From positions 1 to 47,980 of the forward strand of contig QHSP01000057.1 of the NCBI GenBank assembly GCA_003220495.1: a stretch of 47,980 nt of DNA, given 5' to 3'. The notes under the pieces are model-generated. The model had not been told where the DNA came from and did no database searches. It saw nothing but the letters and a program-made list of their open reading frames with translations. Each line of letters starts with the position of its first letter. Position 1 is the first letter of the stretch. Below, piece by piece: positions 23,534 to 33,047 of the stretch. A program made the translations under genes and the position numbers. This stretch comes from Candidatus Rokuibacteriota bacterium (lineage in GTDB: Bacteria > Methylomirabilota > Methylomirabilia > Rokubacteriales > CSP1-6).

Positions 23534-24922
23534 GTGCCCGCATTCACCGTCCAGGACATCGTGCGCGCCACCCAGGGCGCCCTCGTCGCGGGTGACCTCG
23601 GCGTGCCCATCACCGGGGTGTCGATCGATTCCCGGTCGCTCGGCGTCGGCGAAGCCTTCTTCGCCATCCGGGGCTATCGCCTCGACGGTCACGCGTTCCT
23701 TGCCGACGCGGCCTCGCGCGGCGCGGCCTGTCTGGTGGTGCACGCGCTCCACGACGACGTCCCCGCCAACGTGCCGCTGGTGCTCGTCGAGGACACGACG
23801 CGCGCGCTCGGGCTGCTCGCGGCGTACCACCGCGCGCGGTTCTCCATCCCGGTCGTCGCGGTGACGGGCTCGAACGGCAAGACGACGACGAAGGAGCTGA
23901 TCGCCGGCGTGCTCGGCATGCGCTGGCAGGTCCTGAAGCCGAGCGGCAGCTTCAACAATCAGTGGGGGCTTCCGCTGACGCTTCTCAAGCTGACGCCGGA
24001 GCACCAGGCGCTCGTGCTCGAGATCGGCACCCAGCACGCCGGCGAGATCGCCACGCTCGCCGGGCTGGCGCGCCCGACGGTGGCGGCCGTGACGACGGTC
24101 GCGCAGGCCCACACGGAATTTCTCGGCTCGCTCGACGGCGTCCGCGCCGAGAAGGTCGAGCTCGTCAAGGCCCTCGCGCCCGACGGCCGGGCCGTGTTGA
24201 ACGCCGACGATCCGCGCGTGGCGGGCATGGCACGCGACTCGCGCGCGCCTGTCATCACGTACGGCCGCGCGCCCGGCGCCGACGTGCGCGCGACCGGCGA
24301 CATCGTCGAGCGCGGGCAGTCCCTCGCGTTCACGCTCGAGAGCGGCGGCCGCTGCGTGCCGGTGACCCTGGCCTTTGCCGGCCGGCACAACGTGGCGAAC
24401 GCTCTCGCCGCCGCCGGGGTGGGCGTGGCGCTCGGCTGGCCGCTGGAGGAGATCGCGCGCGGCCTCTCGGAGGCGCGGCCGGCGGCCGGCCGCTGCATCT
24501 GGCGGGACGCGGGCGGCGTGAGCATCCTCGACGACACCTACAACGCGAATCCGGTCTCGGTGCGCGCCGCCCTCGAAACGGTCGCGGGGCGGCGCGCCGG
24601 GTCGTCCGGACGGCTGATCGTCGTCCTGGGCGATATGCTGGAGCTCGGCGCGATCGCGGAGGAAGCGCACCAGGACATGGGACGCTCGGTGGTGGCGGCC
24701 GGCGCCGACGAGTTCGTCGGCGTGGGGCGGCTCGCGCGCCTGGCCGTCGAGACTGCGCGCGCTGGGGGTCTGGCCGGCGCGCATCACGCGACGACGTTCG
24801 AGGACACGATCGCCCATCTTCTCAAGGGCGTGGCCCCCGGGGACGTCGTGCTCGTCAAGGGCTCGCGGGGCATGCGCATGGAGCGGGTCGTGGACGCGCT
24901 GGTGGCGCGCCTGGCCCGATGA
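23534..24922 (+). CDS. murF: UDP-N-acetylmuramoyl-tripeptide--D-Ala-D-Ala ligase MurF
   Basis: A 462-residue Mur ligase, GTG start. It carries ITGVSIDSRSLGVGEAFFAI, ATP loop AVTGSNGKTTTKELI, FNNQWGLPLTLL (MurF-specific), and DDTYNANPVSVRAAL (MurF signature). It joins D-Ala-D-Ala to the UDP-MurNAc-tripeptide. The D-Ala-D-Ala ligase (Ddl) that supplies the dipeptide is not in this window. It sits 7 bp after murE and 9 bp before mraY. Confidence 0.96.
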   Translation: MPAFTVQDIVRATQGALVAGDLGVPITGVSIDSRSLGVGEAFFAIRGYRLDGHAFLADAASRGAACLVVHALHDDVPANVPLVLVEDTTRALGLLAAYHRARFSIPVVAVTGSNGKTTTKELIAGVLGMRWQVLKPSGSFNNQWGLPLTLLKLTPEHQALVLEIGTQHAGEIATLAGLARPTVAAVTTVAQAHTEFLGSLDGVRAEKVELVKALAPDGRAVLNADDPRVAGMARDSRAPVITYGRAPGADVRATGDIVERGQSLAFTLESGGRCVPVTLAFAGRHNVANALAAAGVGVALGWPLEEIARGLSEARPAAGRCIWRDAGGVSILDDTYNANPVSVRAALETVAGRRAGSSGRLIVVLGDMLELGAIAEEAHQDMGRSVVAAGADEFVGVGRLARLAVETARAGGLAGAHHATTFEDTIAHLLKGVAPGDVVLVKGSRGMRMERVVDALVARLAR

Positions 24923-24931
24923 AAGGGACGG

Positions 24932-26011
24932 ATGCTTTACTACCTCCTCGTCCCGCTCGCGAAAGACCACATCGTCTTCAACGTCTTTCGCTACCTGACC
25001 TTCCGGTCGTTCATGGCCCTGATCTCGGCATTCATCATCTCGCTGGTGGTGGGCCCGTGGATCATCCGGCGGCTTCGAATCGCGCAGCACGGCGGCGAGA
25101 CGATCCGGGAGGACACGCCCGAGCGGCATCGCACCAAGAAGGGCACGCCGACGATGGGCGGGATCGTCATCCTCACCGCGATCATCGCGACGAGCCTGCT
25201 CTGGGCCAATCTCGCGAACCGCTACATCTGGGTGGTGATCCTGGCGACCGGCGGCTTCGGGCTCATCGGGATCTGGGACGACGTGACCAAGCTGCGCACG
25301 CGCAAGGGGCTTCCGACCCGCGTGAAGTTCATCGCGCAGCTCGTGGTGGCTTTCGCGGTGCTGCAGCTGATCTTCTGGCAGCCGCCGAGCGCCTGGCTGC
25401 CAGTCCTGGCGATCCCGTTCTTCAAGGGCTGGCTCGTGAATCTCGGCTGGTTCTGGATCCCGTTCGCGATCCTCGTCATCGTCGGCGCCTCGAACGCGGT
25501 GAACCTGACGGACGGGCTCGACGGGCTGGCGATCGGCCCGGTCATCATGGCCGGCGCCGCGTTCGGCGTGATCGCGTACCTCACGGGCAACTTCCGGGCT
25601 GCCGACTACTTGAAGATCCTCAACGTGCGCGGGGCGGGCGAGCTGACGGTCTTCTGCGGCGCGCTGATCGGCGCGGCCATCGGGTTTCTCTGGTTCAACT
25701 GCCATCCGGCCGAGATCTTCATGGGCGACGCCGGCTCGCTGGCGCTGGGCGGCGCGATCGGGACCCTCGCCGTGCTGACGAAGGCGGAGCTCTTGCTGCC
25801 GCTGATCGGCGGTCTCTACGTCGTGGAAGCGCTCTCGGTGATCATCCAGGTCGCGAGCTTCAAGATGACCGGACGCCGCGTCTTCCGCATGGCGCCCTTG
25901 CACCATCACTACGAGCTCTCCGGGTGGCCCGAGCCGAAGATCGTCGTCCGGTTCTGGATCGTCTCGTTCGCGCTGGCGCTGCTCGCCATCACGACCTTGA
26001 AGCTCAGATGA
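24932..26011 (+). CDS. mraY: phospho-MurNAc-pentapeptide transferase MraY
   Basis: A 359-residue polytopic membrane protein. Signatures are HRTKKGTPTMGGIVIL, GIWDDVTKLRTRKGL (the conserved DD pair), NLTDGLDGLA and GDAGSLALGG, with the C-terminal APLHHHYELSGW. It makes lipid I from UDP-MurNAc-pentapeptide and undecaprenyl phosphate at the inner face of the membrane. The next step, MurG, has no gene in the cluster. It begins 9 bp after murF and is followed after 7 bp by murD. Confidence 0.97.
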   Translation: MLYYLLVPLAKDHIVFNVFRYLTFRSFMALISAFIISLVVGPWIIRRLRIAQHGGETIREDTPERHRTKKGTPTMGGIVILTAIIATSLLWANLANRYIWVVILATGGFGLIGIWDDVTKLRTRKGLPTRVKFIAQLVVAFAVLQLIFWQPPSAWLPVLAIPFFKGWLVNLGWFWIPFAILVIVGASNAVNLTDGLDGLAIGPVIMAGAAFGVIAYLTGNFRAADYLKILNVRGAGELTVFCGALIGAAIGFLWFNCHPAEIFMGDAGSLALGGAIGTLAVLTKAELLLPLIGGLYVVEALSVIIQVASFKMTGRRVFRMAPLHHHYELSGWPEPKIVVRFWIVSFALALLAITTLKLR

Positions 26012-26018
26012 GGGCGGC

Positions 26019-27425
26019 GTGAACGCGCTCGACGAGGTCGACATGGCGACCCGCGGTCAGGCCTACCTGCGCTCCCTCGCGGGCCGTCGCGTGACGGTGT
26101 TCGGGCTCGCCAAGAGCGGCGTCGCCGCGGCGCGCCTGCTGCGCGCCGTCGGCGCCGACGTCGTGGGGACCGACGCGAAGCCGGTCGCGGCGCTCGGACG
26201 CGAGGTGGCCGCGCTTGCCGAGCTGGGCGTGCGTCTGGTCACGGGTCCGGGCGAGCCGACGGAGGCGTTCGCCGGCGCCGAGCTGGTGGTGGCGAGTCCG
26301 GGCGTGCCACTCGACGCCCCGCCGCTCACCGCGGTGCGGGCGCGCCGGGTGCCGATCATCGGTGAGCTCGAGCTCGGCTGGCGCGCGACGGAGGCGGACA
26401 CGATCGCGATCACCGGGACGAACGGCAAGACCACGACGACGGCGCTGACCGGCTCCATCCTGGCGCTGCAGCCTCGCCCCGTGCTCATCGCCGGCAACAT
26501 CGGCACGCCGCTCGCCGCGCACGCGCTCGCGTTCCCGCCCGACGGCCTGGTCGTCTGCGAGGTCTCGAGCTTCCAGCTCGAGACGACCGAGCTCTTTCAG
26601 CCGAGGGTCGCGGTGGTGCTCAACCTCACCCCGGACCATCTCGACCGCCACCGGACGTTCGAGGCGTACGGCGACGCCAAGGCGCGGATCTTCGCGAACC
26701 AGACGGCGGCGGACTGCGCCGTGCTGAACGCCGACGACGAGGCGACGCGGGCGATGGCCTCCCGGGCGAAGGCGCCGGTGGTGTGGTTCAGCCGGCGCCG
26801 CGCGCTGACGCACGGGGTCTTCGTCCGCGACGGCCAGATCGCGGCGAAGCTCAACGGTCACGTCGAGGAAATCTGTCCGCTGTCGGAAATTTTCCTGCGC
26901 GGCCAGCACAACGTGGAGAACGTCCTGGCGGCGACCGCCTGCGCCCTCTGGACCGGCGTCTCGCCGGCGGCGATCCGCACCGCGATCGGCCGCTTCCGGG
27001 GCGTGGCCCATCGAATCGAATGGGTCCGTGACCTCGCCGGGGTCAAGTACTACAACGACTCGAAGGGCACCAACGTCGACTCGACCTTGCGGGCCCTCGA
27101 GAGCTTCGCGGAGCCGATCGTGCTGATCGCGGGCGGCAAGGGCAAGGGCCAGGATTTCCAGCCGCTCGCCGTCGCGTCGCGCGGGCGGGTGGCCCACGCC
27201 GTGCTCATCGGCGAGGACGCTCCGAAGATCGGGACCGCGCTCAGGGACGCGTCCGTTCCGGTGACATTCTCCCAGTCGCTGCAGGAGGCCGTCGATCGCG
27301 CGCGCGCGCTCGCGACACCCGGCAGCATCGTGCTGCTCTCGCCGGCCTGCGCCTCGTTCGACATGTTCGACAATTTTGAGCATCGCGGTGAGGTATTCAA
27401 AAAAATCGTGGAGCGCCTCGACTGA
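26019..27425 (+). CDS. murD: UDP-N-acetylmuramoylalanine--D-glutamate ligase MurD
   Basis: A 468-residue Mur ligase. GTG 26019 or ATG 26043 could start it; both keep RVTVFGLAKSGVAAARLL, the Rossmann-like nucleotide loop of MurD. Further motifs: VASPGVP, ATP loop AITGTNGKTTTTAL, NLTPDHLDRH, NDSKGTNVDSTLRAL and LLSPACASFDMFDNFEHRG, the last being highly diagnostic of MurD. It adds D-Glu to UDP-MurNAc-L-Ala. Unlike other junctions in the cluster, a 73-bp spacer with a hairpin follows before ftsW. Confidence 0.96.
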   Translation: MNALDEVDMATRGQAYLRSLAGRRVTVFGLAKSGVAAARLLRAVGADVVGTDAKPVAALGREVAALAELGVRLVTGPGEPTEAFAGAELVVASPGVPLDAPPLTAVRARRVPIIGELELGWRATEADTIAITGTNGKTTTTALTGSILALQPRPVLIAGNIGTPLAAHALAFPPDGLVVCEVSSFQLETTELFQPRVAVVLNLTPDHLDRHRTFEAYGDAKARIFANQTAADCAVLNADDEATRAMASRAKAPVVWFSRRRALTHGVFVRDGQIAAKLNGHVEEICPLSEIFLRGQHNVENVLAATACALWTGVSPAAIRTAIGRFRGVAHRIEWVRDLAGVKYYNDSKGTNVDSTLRALESFAEPIVLIAGGKGKGQDFQPLAVASRGRVAHAVLIGEDAPKIGTALRDASVPVTFSQSLQEAVDRARALATPGSIVLLSPACASFDMFDNFEHRGEVFKKIVERLD

Positions 27426-27460
27426 TGTCGAGCCTCACGTTCGAAACGGTGGGGGGGTAT

Positions 27461-27488
27461 GGGGGAGGAGCGGCGCGCGCTCCCCTCC
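27461..27488 (+). promoter_or_regulatory. GC-rich hairpin just upstream of ftsW
   Basis: GAGCG (27468-27472) pairs with CGCTC (27478-27482) and the flanking G-run GGGGG (27461-27465) with CCCC (27482-27485), giving a strong stem that ends ~11 nt before the ftsW ATG. G-runs upstream (27450-27465) could also form other structures. ftsW has no evident Shine-Dalgarno, so the fold may affect its translation; there is no T-run to make it a standard terminator. Confidence 0.35.
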
Positions 27489-27498
27489 ATGACGCCTA

Positions 27499-28596
27499 AT
27501 GCCCAGGAAGCTCGCGCCCGACTTCTGGCTCTTCGGCGTCGCCGTGGTCCTGCTCTCGGCGGGCGTGGTGATGGTCTACTCGGCGAGCGCGATCGTGGCG
27601 GCCGACCGGTTCCACGACCCGTACTTCTTCCTCAGGAAGCAGATCTTCTGGGCGGTGCTCGGCGCCGCCTGCATGTGGATGGCGATCCGCCTCGACTACC
27701 GCCGTCTCGAGGGGCTCGTCGTGCCGCTCCTGATCTTCGCGGGCGTGCTCCTGGTGCTCGTGCTCGTCTCGCCGTTCGGCCAGGCGATCAACGGCACGCG
27801 TCGCTGGATCCGTCTCGGTCCGGTCTCGTTCCAGCCGGCGGAGCTCGCCAAGCTCGCGCTCGTCGTCTATCTCGCCGCGTTTCTCGCGAAGAAGGGCGAG
27901 GCGATCTCGGACTTCCGGCGCGGGCTCGTGCCGCCGCTGGCGGTGGCCGGGCTCCTGGCCCTCCTCGTGCTGGCGCAGCCGGATCTCGGCAACTGCCTCA
28001 CCTTGATCACGCTCACGTTCACCTTGCTGTTCCTGGGCGGCGGCCACGCGCGCCACCTCGGCTTCATCATGCTGGCCGCGCTGCCGCCGCTCGCGGTGGC
28101 GATCTGGATGGCGCCGTACCGGCTGCGCCGCATCTTCGCGTTCGTCGATCCCTGGTCGGATCCGCGGGGCAGCGGATTCCAGATCATCCAGTCGTGGCTC
28201 GCGTTCGGGAACGGCGGGATCTTCGGCCAGGGCATCGGCGCCTCGCGTCAGAAGCTCTTCTATCTTCCGGAGTCGCACACCGATTTTATCTTCGCGATCC
28301 TCGGTGAGGAGCTCGGCTTCGTCGGGGCGCTGGCCATCGTCGCGCTGTTCGTCGTCCTGATCTGGCGCGGGCTGCGGATCGGGCTGAGGGCGCCGGATCC
28401 GTTCGGCGGCTACCTCGCGCTCGGGATCACCGTGCTGATCGCGACCCAGACGCTCGTGAACCTGGGCGTCGTCACCGGCCTCTTGCCGACGAAGGGATTG
28501 CCGCTGCCGTTCATCTCGTTCGGTGGCTCGGCGTTGCTCGTCACGATGCTCTCGACGGGAGTGCTCCTGAACATCTCCCAGCAGGCCCATGTTTAA
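27499..28596 (+). CDS. ftsW: peptidoglycan glycosyltransferase FtsW (SEDS family)
   Basis: A 365-residue polytopic protein of the SEDS family. It starts [23 protein letters not shown], followed by [20 protein letters not shown], the large extracellular loop conserved in FtsW/RodA, then [20 protein letters not shown] (cf. [14 protein letters not shown]) and the C-terminal [20 protein letters not shown]. It polymerises lipid II at the septum with FtsI. Position in the division cluster favours FtsW over RodA. Its stop lies 8 bp inside murC, leaving no room for the murG gene normally found here. Confidence 0.95.
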   Translation: MPRKLAPDFWLFGVAVVLLSAGVVMVYSASAIVAADRFHDPYFFLRKQIFWAVLGAACMWMAIRLDYRRLEGLVVPLLIFAGVLLVLVLVSPFGQAINGTRRWIRLGPVSFQPAELAKLALVVYLAAFLAKKGEAISDFRRGLVPPLAVAGLLALLVLAQPDLGNCLTLITLTFTLLFLGGGHARHLGFIMLAALPPLAVAIWMAPYRLRRIFAFVDPWSDPRGSGFQIIQSWLAFGNGGIFGQGIGASRQKLFYLPESHTDFIFAILGEELGFVGALAIVALFVVLIWRGLRIGLRAPDPFGGYLALGITVLIATQTLVNLGVVTGLLPTKGLPLPFISFGGSALLVTMLSTGVLLNISQQAHV

Positions 28597-29968
28597 GCGT
28601 TACCAGCAGATCCACTTCATCGGGATCGGCGGCATCGGTATGTCCGGCATCGCCGAGATCTTGCTGAACCTCGGCTACCGGGTGACCGGCTCCGACCAAA
28701 AGCGGGGCGATGCCGTCGAGCGGCTCGCCGAGCTGGGCGCGAAGGTGTTCCTCGGTCACCAGGCCACGAACGTCGAGGGCGCTCACGTGGTCGTCTACTC
28801 CTCGGCGGTCTCGCGAGACAACGTCGAGGTCCAGGCCGCGCGCCAGCGCCAGATCCCGACGATCCCCCGCGCGGAGATGCTCGCCGAGCTGATGCGGCTC
28901 AAGTACGGCATCGCGGTCGCGGGCACCCACGGCAAGACGACGACCACCTCGATGGTCGGCACCGTGCTGGCCGAGGGCCGCCTCGATCCGACGATCGTCG
29001 TCGGCGGCCGGGTGACGAGCCTGGGCTCGAACGCGCGGCTCGGCCAGGGCGAATTTCTCATCGCCGAGGCCGACGAGTCCGACGGCTCGTTCCTCAAGCT
29101 GGCGCCGACGATCGCCGTGGTCACGACCGTCGACGCCGAGCACCTCGACCACTACGGGAGCCTCGACGCGATCCGCGACGCCTTCGTCGCGTTCGTCAAC
29201 AAGGTGCCGTTCTACGGCTCGGCGGTGCTCTGCCTGGACCAGCCGAACATCCAGCTCCTGATCCCGCGGATCGAGAAGCGGATCATCTCCTACGGTCTCG
29301 AGTCGGGCGCCGATCTCGTCGCGCGCCGCTTGCAGCTCTCGGGCATGACCAGCCGGTTCGAGGTCTATCAGCGCGAGAGCCTCCTCGGGGAGGTCACGCT
29401 CCAGATCCCGGGTCGTCACAACGTGCTCAACTCGCTCGCGGTGATCGGCGTGGGGCTGGACCTCGAGATCCCGTTCTCCACCATTCAACGGGCGCTGGCC
29501 GGCTTCTCGGGAGTCCAGCGCCGCTTTCAAATCCTGGGGCGTGCCCGTGGCGTCACGGTGGTCGACGACTACGGTCATCACCCGGCCGAGATCCGGGCGA
29601 CCCTGGCCGCCGCCAAGGCCGGGTTCGACTGTCGGGTCGTGACGGTGTTTCAGCCGCACCGCTACACCCGGACTCTGCACCTGCGGCAAGAGTTCCTCAC
29701 GGCGTTCAACCTGGCTGACGTGTTGATCGTGATGGACGTCTACGCGGCCGGCGAGCCGGCGATCCCCGGCGTCTCGGGCCGAGATCTCGCCGACGGGATC
29801 CGGTCGCACGGCCATCGCGATGTCACTTACCTCGGCAGCGACCGCACGCGCATCGTCGAGCATCTCGCCGAGATCGCCCGTCGGGGCGATCTCATGATCA
29901 CGCTCGGCGCCGGCGACGTGAGCCAGCTCGGCTCGGAGCTGCTGAAACGCCTGGACGCCACTCGATGA
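28589..29968 (+). CDS. murC: UDP-N-acetylmuramate--L-alanine ligase MurC
   Basis: A 459-residue Mur ligase with ATG overlapping the end of ftsW. The N-terminal Rossmann domain [19 protein letters not shown] is MurC-specific; then [14 protein letters not shown] loop [32 protein letters not shown] and [16 protein letters not shown]. It adds L-Ala to UDP-MurNAc, the first stem-peptide step. MurB follows after 13 bp. Confidence 0.97.
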   Translation: MFKRYQQIHFIGIGGIGMSGIAEILLNLGYRVTGSDQKRGDAVERLAELGAKVFLGHQATNVEGAHVVVYSSAVSRDNVEVQAARQRQIPTIPRAEMLAELMRLKYGIAVAGTHGKTTTTSMVGTVLAEGRLDPTIVVGGRVTSLGSNARLGQGEFLIAEADESDGSFLKLAPTIAVVTTVDAEHLDHYGSLDAIRDAFVAFVNKVPFYGSAVLCLDQPNIQLLIPRIEKRIISYGLESGADLVARRLQLSGMTSRFEVYQRESLLGEVTLQIPGRHNVLNSLAVIGVGLDLEIPFSTIQRALAGFSGVQRRFQILGRARGVTVVDDYGHHPAEIRATLAAAKAGFDCRVVTVFQPHRYTRTLHLRQEFLTAFNLADVLIVMDVYAAGEPAIPGVSGRDLADGIRSHGHRDVTYLGSDRTRIVEHLAEIARRGDLMITLGAGDVSQLGSELLKRLDATR

Positions 29969-29981
29969 CTGGGAGGGCCAC

Positions 29982-30860
29982 ATGCTAGGAGAGATCCGTG
30001 GGGAAGTGCGGTTCAAGGAGCCCCTGAGCTTCCACACCTCGCTCCGCATCGGCGGCACCGCCGACATCTTCGTCGTGCCACAGGACGTGGACGACATTCG
30101 CCACGCGCTCATGTTCGCCGAGCGCGAGCAGCTGCCGGTCGCGGTGATCGGCGGCGGCAACAATCTGCTGGTGAAGGATCGCGGGTTGCGCGGGGTCGTC
30201 CTGCGCCTCGAGGGCTGCCTCGGGCGCGCCGAGTTCCACGGTGAGGAGGCCATCGCCGGCGCCGGGGTGTCGCTCTCGGCGCTCATCCGGGAGGCGGCCG
30301 CCCTCAATCTCGGCGGCATCGAGTGTCTCGTCGGAATCCCCGCCACGATCGGCGGCGCCCTGGCCATGAACGCCGGGACGGCCGACGGGTGGATCGGCGA
30401 TTTCGTCAGCGCCGTGTACTACCTGCACCCGGACGGCTCGCTCGGCGAGTTCAAGCCGGCGCCGGGCGCGTTCACGTACCGGAACTTCAACGCGCCACCC
30501 GGCGCCGTGCTGATCGGCTGTCGCCTTCGACTCCATCGCAAGCCCCTGGCGGAGATCCAGAAGGAGGTGAAGCAGCGCCTCAAGGTCAAGAAGTCCACGC
30601 AGCCGCTGGCGCTCGCCTCGGCCGGCTGCGTCTGGAAGAACCCGGCCGGCGACGTCGCCGCCCGGATGATCGAGAAGTGCGGCCTCAAGGGCAAGCGCAT
30701 CAGCGGCGCGGAGATCTCCTCCAAGCACGCCAATTTCATCGTGAACCGGGGCGGCGCGACGGCGACCGACATCCTGGCGCTCATGGACCTGACACGCGAG
30801 CGCGTGCAGTCGCACTTCTCGGTCAGGCTCGAGAACGAGATCAGGATCATCGGCGAGTAG
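29982..30860 (+). CDS. murB: UDP-N-acetylenolpyruvoylglucosamine reductase MurB
   Basis: A 292-residue flavoprotein. GGGAGG precedes ATG 29982. It has the FAD-binding sequence HTSLRIGGTADIF, VIGGGNNLLVKDRGLRG, the substrate segment GIPATIGGALAMNAG, AGCVWKNPAGD with the proton-donating residue region, and SSKHANFIVN. The length and lack of a large insertion suggest the short (type II) MurB. It reduces enolpyruvyl-UDP-GlcNAc to UDP-MurNAc with NADPH. The next gene, ftsQ, begins on the base after the stop; ddl, commonly found here, is absent. Confidence 0.96.
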   Translation: MLGEIRGEVRFKEPLSFHTSLRIGGTADIFVVPQDVDDIRHALMFAEREQLPVAVIGGGNNLLVKDRGLRGVVLRLEGCLGRAEFHGEEAIAGAGVSLSALIREAAALNLGGIECLVGIPATIGGALAMNAGTADGWIGDFVSAVYYLHPDGSLGEFKPAPGAFTYRNFNAPPGAVLIGCRLRLHRKPLAEIQKEVKQRLKVKKSTQPLALASAGCVWKNPAGDVAARMIEKCGLKGKRISGAEISSKHANFIVNRGGATATDILALMDLTRERVQSHFSVRLENEIRIIGE

Positions 30861-31712
30861 ATGCCGAGCGGTCTCAGCTCGCCGAGAAGCCGCGCCTCGG
30901 CGCTCGCCGACATGGGCGAGCGCTCGGCGTTTGTCGCGCGGCAGCGCGTGGGCCGATCGAAGCGGCCGCGGCCCCGCCGCCGCGCCCGCGTGCGCCGGCT
31001 GCTGGGCGTCGCCGTGACGATCGTGGCGGCCGCGGTGGCCGGCGGCGCCACGCTCCGCTGGCTCCTGACCACGCCGCACTTCGCGGTGGCCAGCGTCGAG
31101 GTCCGTGGTGTTTCCCGGGTGCCGCCCGACCAGATCCTGGCGGTGGCCGCGATCCCGCGGGGCACCAACATCTTCCGGCTCGACACCATGGGCGTGGCCG
31201 GCCGCGTGGAGTCGCTGCCGGAGGTCCGGCGGGCCGACGTCGTGCGCGAGCTGCCGAACCGGGTCGTGATCAGCGTCGAGGAACGCCGTCCGTTCACGCT
31301 GGTCCACGGCGGGCGCTTGCACTGGATGGACGAGGAGGGGCGTTTGCTCGGCGCCCCGCCCGAGGCGGTGGCGCCGCCGATGCCGGTCATCAGCGGCCTG
31401 TCGACGGACGAGCTGGCGGCGATGCGTACGGCGCCCGGCCCGAGGGCCCGAGCCGCGATCGGCGTGATCCGCGCGCTCCTGAGGAGCGGCAACGGGCTCA
31501 CCGCGGAGATCTCGGAGATCGATATGAGCCGGCGCGAGGGACCGGTCCTCTACACGGTCGACGGCGTCGAGGTGCGCCTGGGCACCGAGGACTGGGACGA
31601 GCGCCTCGCGCGCCTCGAGGGGGTCCTGGCGCAGATCGCGACGCAGGATGTGCGGACGGTCGATCTCCGGTTCCGGGACCAGGTGGTCTTCCAGCGGGGA
31701 GGCACCCGATGA
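30861..31712 (+). CDS. ftsQ: cell division protein FtsQ
   Basis: A 283-residue bitopic protein. A long basic cytoplasmic N-terminus (SKRPRPRRRARVRRLL-like) precedes one membrane helix (GVAVTIVAAAVAGGATL), then the POTRA domain: FAVASVEVRGVSRVPPDQIL, TNIFRLD, LPEVRRADVVRELPNRVVI and VEERRPF, and the FtsQ beta domain with the WMDEEGRLL motif. It links FtsL/FtsB to the divisome. It starts directly after the murB stop and overlaps ftsA by 4 bp (ATGA). Confidence 0.95.
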   Translation: MPSGLSSPRSRASALADMGERSAFVARQRVGRSKRPRPRRRARVRRLLGVAVTIVAAAVAGGATLRWLLTTPHFAVASVEVRGVSRVPPDQILAVAAIPRGTNIFRLDTMGVAGRVESLPEVRRADVVRELPNRVVISVEERRPFTLVHGGRLHWMDEEGRLLGAPPEAVAPPMPVISGLSTDELAAMRTAPGPRARAAIGVIRALLRSGNGLTAEISEIDMSRREGPVLYTVDGVEVRLGTEDWDERLARLEGVLAQIATQDVRTVDLRFRDQVVFQRGGTR

Positions 31713-32947
31713 AGCGCTCGAAGGCGCCGGATCTCGTGGTCGGCCTGGACGTCGGCACCACGAAGGTCTGCGCGATCATCACCGAGCCCGCGCCCCGCGG
31801 CACCCTGAACGTCATCGGGGTCGGGACCGCGCCCTCGCGCGGGCTCCGGCGCGGCATCGTCGTCAACATCGACTCCACCGTCGAGGCGATCCGAGCCGCC
31901 GTCGCCGAGGCCGAGCAGATGGCCGGCGTCGAAGTCTCGGGCGCCTTCGCGGGCGTGGCCGGCGGCCACATCCGCGGCGTGAACAGCCGCGGCGTCGTCG
32001 GCATCACCGGCAAGAACCACGAGGTGAACGACGCCGACGTCGAGCGTGTGATCGAGGCCGCGCGCGCGATCAACCTGCCGCAGGACCGGGAGATCATCCA
32101 CGTCTTGCCGCAGAGCTTCGTGGTCGACGACGGCGACGGCGTCCGCGAGCCGATCGGCATCTCGGGCGTGCGGCTCGAGGTCGAGGTGCACATCGTCACC
32201 GGCACCGTCACCTCGGTCCAGAACGTGGTCCGCTCGGTGAATCGCGCGGGCCTCGCGGTCCAGGACATCGTGCTCGAGCCGCTGGCGTCGGCGGAGGCGG
32301 TGCTGTTCGACGACGAGAAGGAGCTGGGCGTCGTCGTGATCGACATCGGCGGCGGCACGACGGACGTCGCGCTGCTGCGCAACGGCGCCGTGTGGCACAC
32401 GGTGGTCCTGCCGCTCGGCGGCGACCACATCACCAACGACATCGCGATCGGGCTGCGCACGCCGACGGCCGACGCCGAGGACATCAAGAAGCGCTACGGA
32501 TGCGCGCTGACGGCGCTGGTGCCGGCCGAGGAAACGGTCGACGTCCCGTCCGTCGGCGGCCGCAAGCCACGGCAGCTCTCGCGGCAGCTGCTCTCGGAGA
32601 TCATCCAGCCGCGCGTCGAGGAGATCTTCACATTGGTGGCGCGCGAGCTCGCCCGCGCCGGGTTCCAGGACGCGGCGACGGCGGGCGTCGTCGTCACGGG
32701 AGGCACATCGATCATGGAAGGAGTTCCCGAGCTCGCCGAGGGCATCTTCGATCAACCCGTGCGCCGCGGCGTGCCCATCGGCGTCGGCGGGATGGCGGAC
32801 GTGATCGAGAGCCCGATCTACGCCACCGGCGTCGGCCTGGCGCTCTACGGCGCGCGCACGGGCGTGTCAGGAGAGTCCGCCGGCATCCCGGGCCCCGTGG
32901 GACGCCTCACACGGCTCGTGACTGGATTTCTCGGTGACCTCTTTTAA
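31709..32947 (+). CDS. ftsA: cell division protein FtsA
   Basis: A 412-residue actin-like ATPase. [16 protein letters not shown] is phosphate-1, [17 protein letters not shown] the 1C subdomain region, [16 protein letters not shown] phosphate-2 and [19 protein letters not shown] the adenosine motif. The C-terminus [15 protein letters not shown] is an amphipathic helix for membrane binding. FtsA anchors FtsZ to the membrane and recruits later division proteins. It begins inside the end of ftsQ; a 100-bp spacer with a palindrome separates it from ftsZ. Confidence 0.96.
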   Translation: MKRSKAPDLVVGLDVGTTKVCAIITEPAPRGTLNVIGVGTAPSRGLRRGIVVNIDSTVEAIRAAVAEAEQMAGVEVSGAFAGVAGGHIRGVNSRGVVGITGKNHEVNDADVERVIEAARAINLPQDREIIHVLPQSFVVDDGDGVREPIGISGVRLEVEVHIVTGTVTSVQNVVRSVNRAGLAVQDIVLEPLASAEAVLFDDEKELGVVVIDIGGGTTDVALLRNGAVWHTVVLPLGGDHITNDIAIGLRTPTADAEDIKKRYGCALTALVPAEETVDVPSVGGRKPRQLSRQLLSEIIQPRVEEIFTLVARELARAGFQDAATAGVVVTGGTSIMEGVPELAEGIFDQPVRRGVPIGVGGMADVIESPIYATGVGLALYGARTGVSGESAGIPGPVGRLTRLVTGFLGDLF

Positions 32948-32979
32948 GCCGGGTCGGGACGGACGTCAGCCGCATCTCT

Positions 32980-32994
32980 TCACGTCAGACGTGA
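32980..32994. promoter_or_regulatory. 15-bp perfect palindrome upstream of ftsZ (candidate operator)
   Basis: TCACGTC-A-GACGTGA is perfectly symmetric and lies in the only real spacer inside the division cluster, 53 bp before the ftsZ start. A second hairpin CCGGAGG/CCTCCGG (33008-33026 region) lies between it and the ftsZ Shine-Dalgarno. Either could control ftsZ independently of the upstream promoter. No matching regulator is seen here. Confidence 0.4.
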
Positions 32995-33047
32995 TCCGTT
33001 CACGCGGCCGGAGGCGGACCTCCGGCGATCACTCACAGGAGGATGGG

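Noticed and set aside
23420-26044. An 874-codon minus-strand frame, and plus-strand frames of 655-690 codons at 19964-21973 and 23962-26022
   Set aside because: They lie antisense or out of frame to murF, mraY, ftsI and murD, have compositions rich in Arg/Ala/Gly/Pro and no recognisable motifs; GC artefacts.
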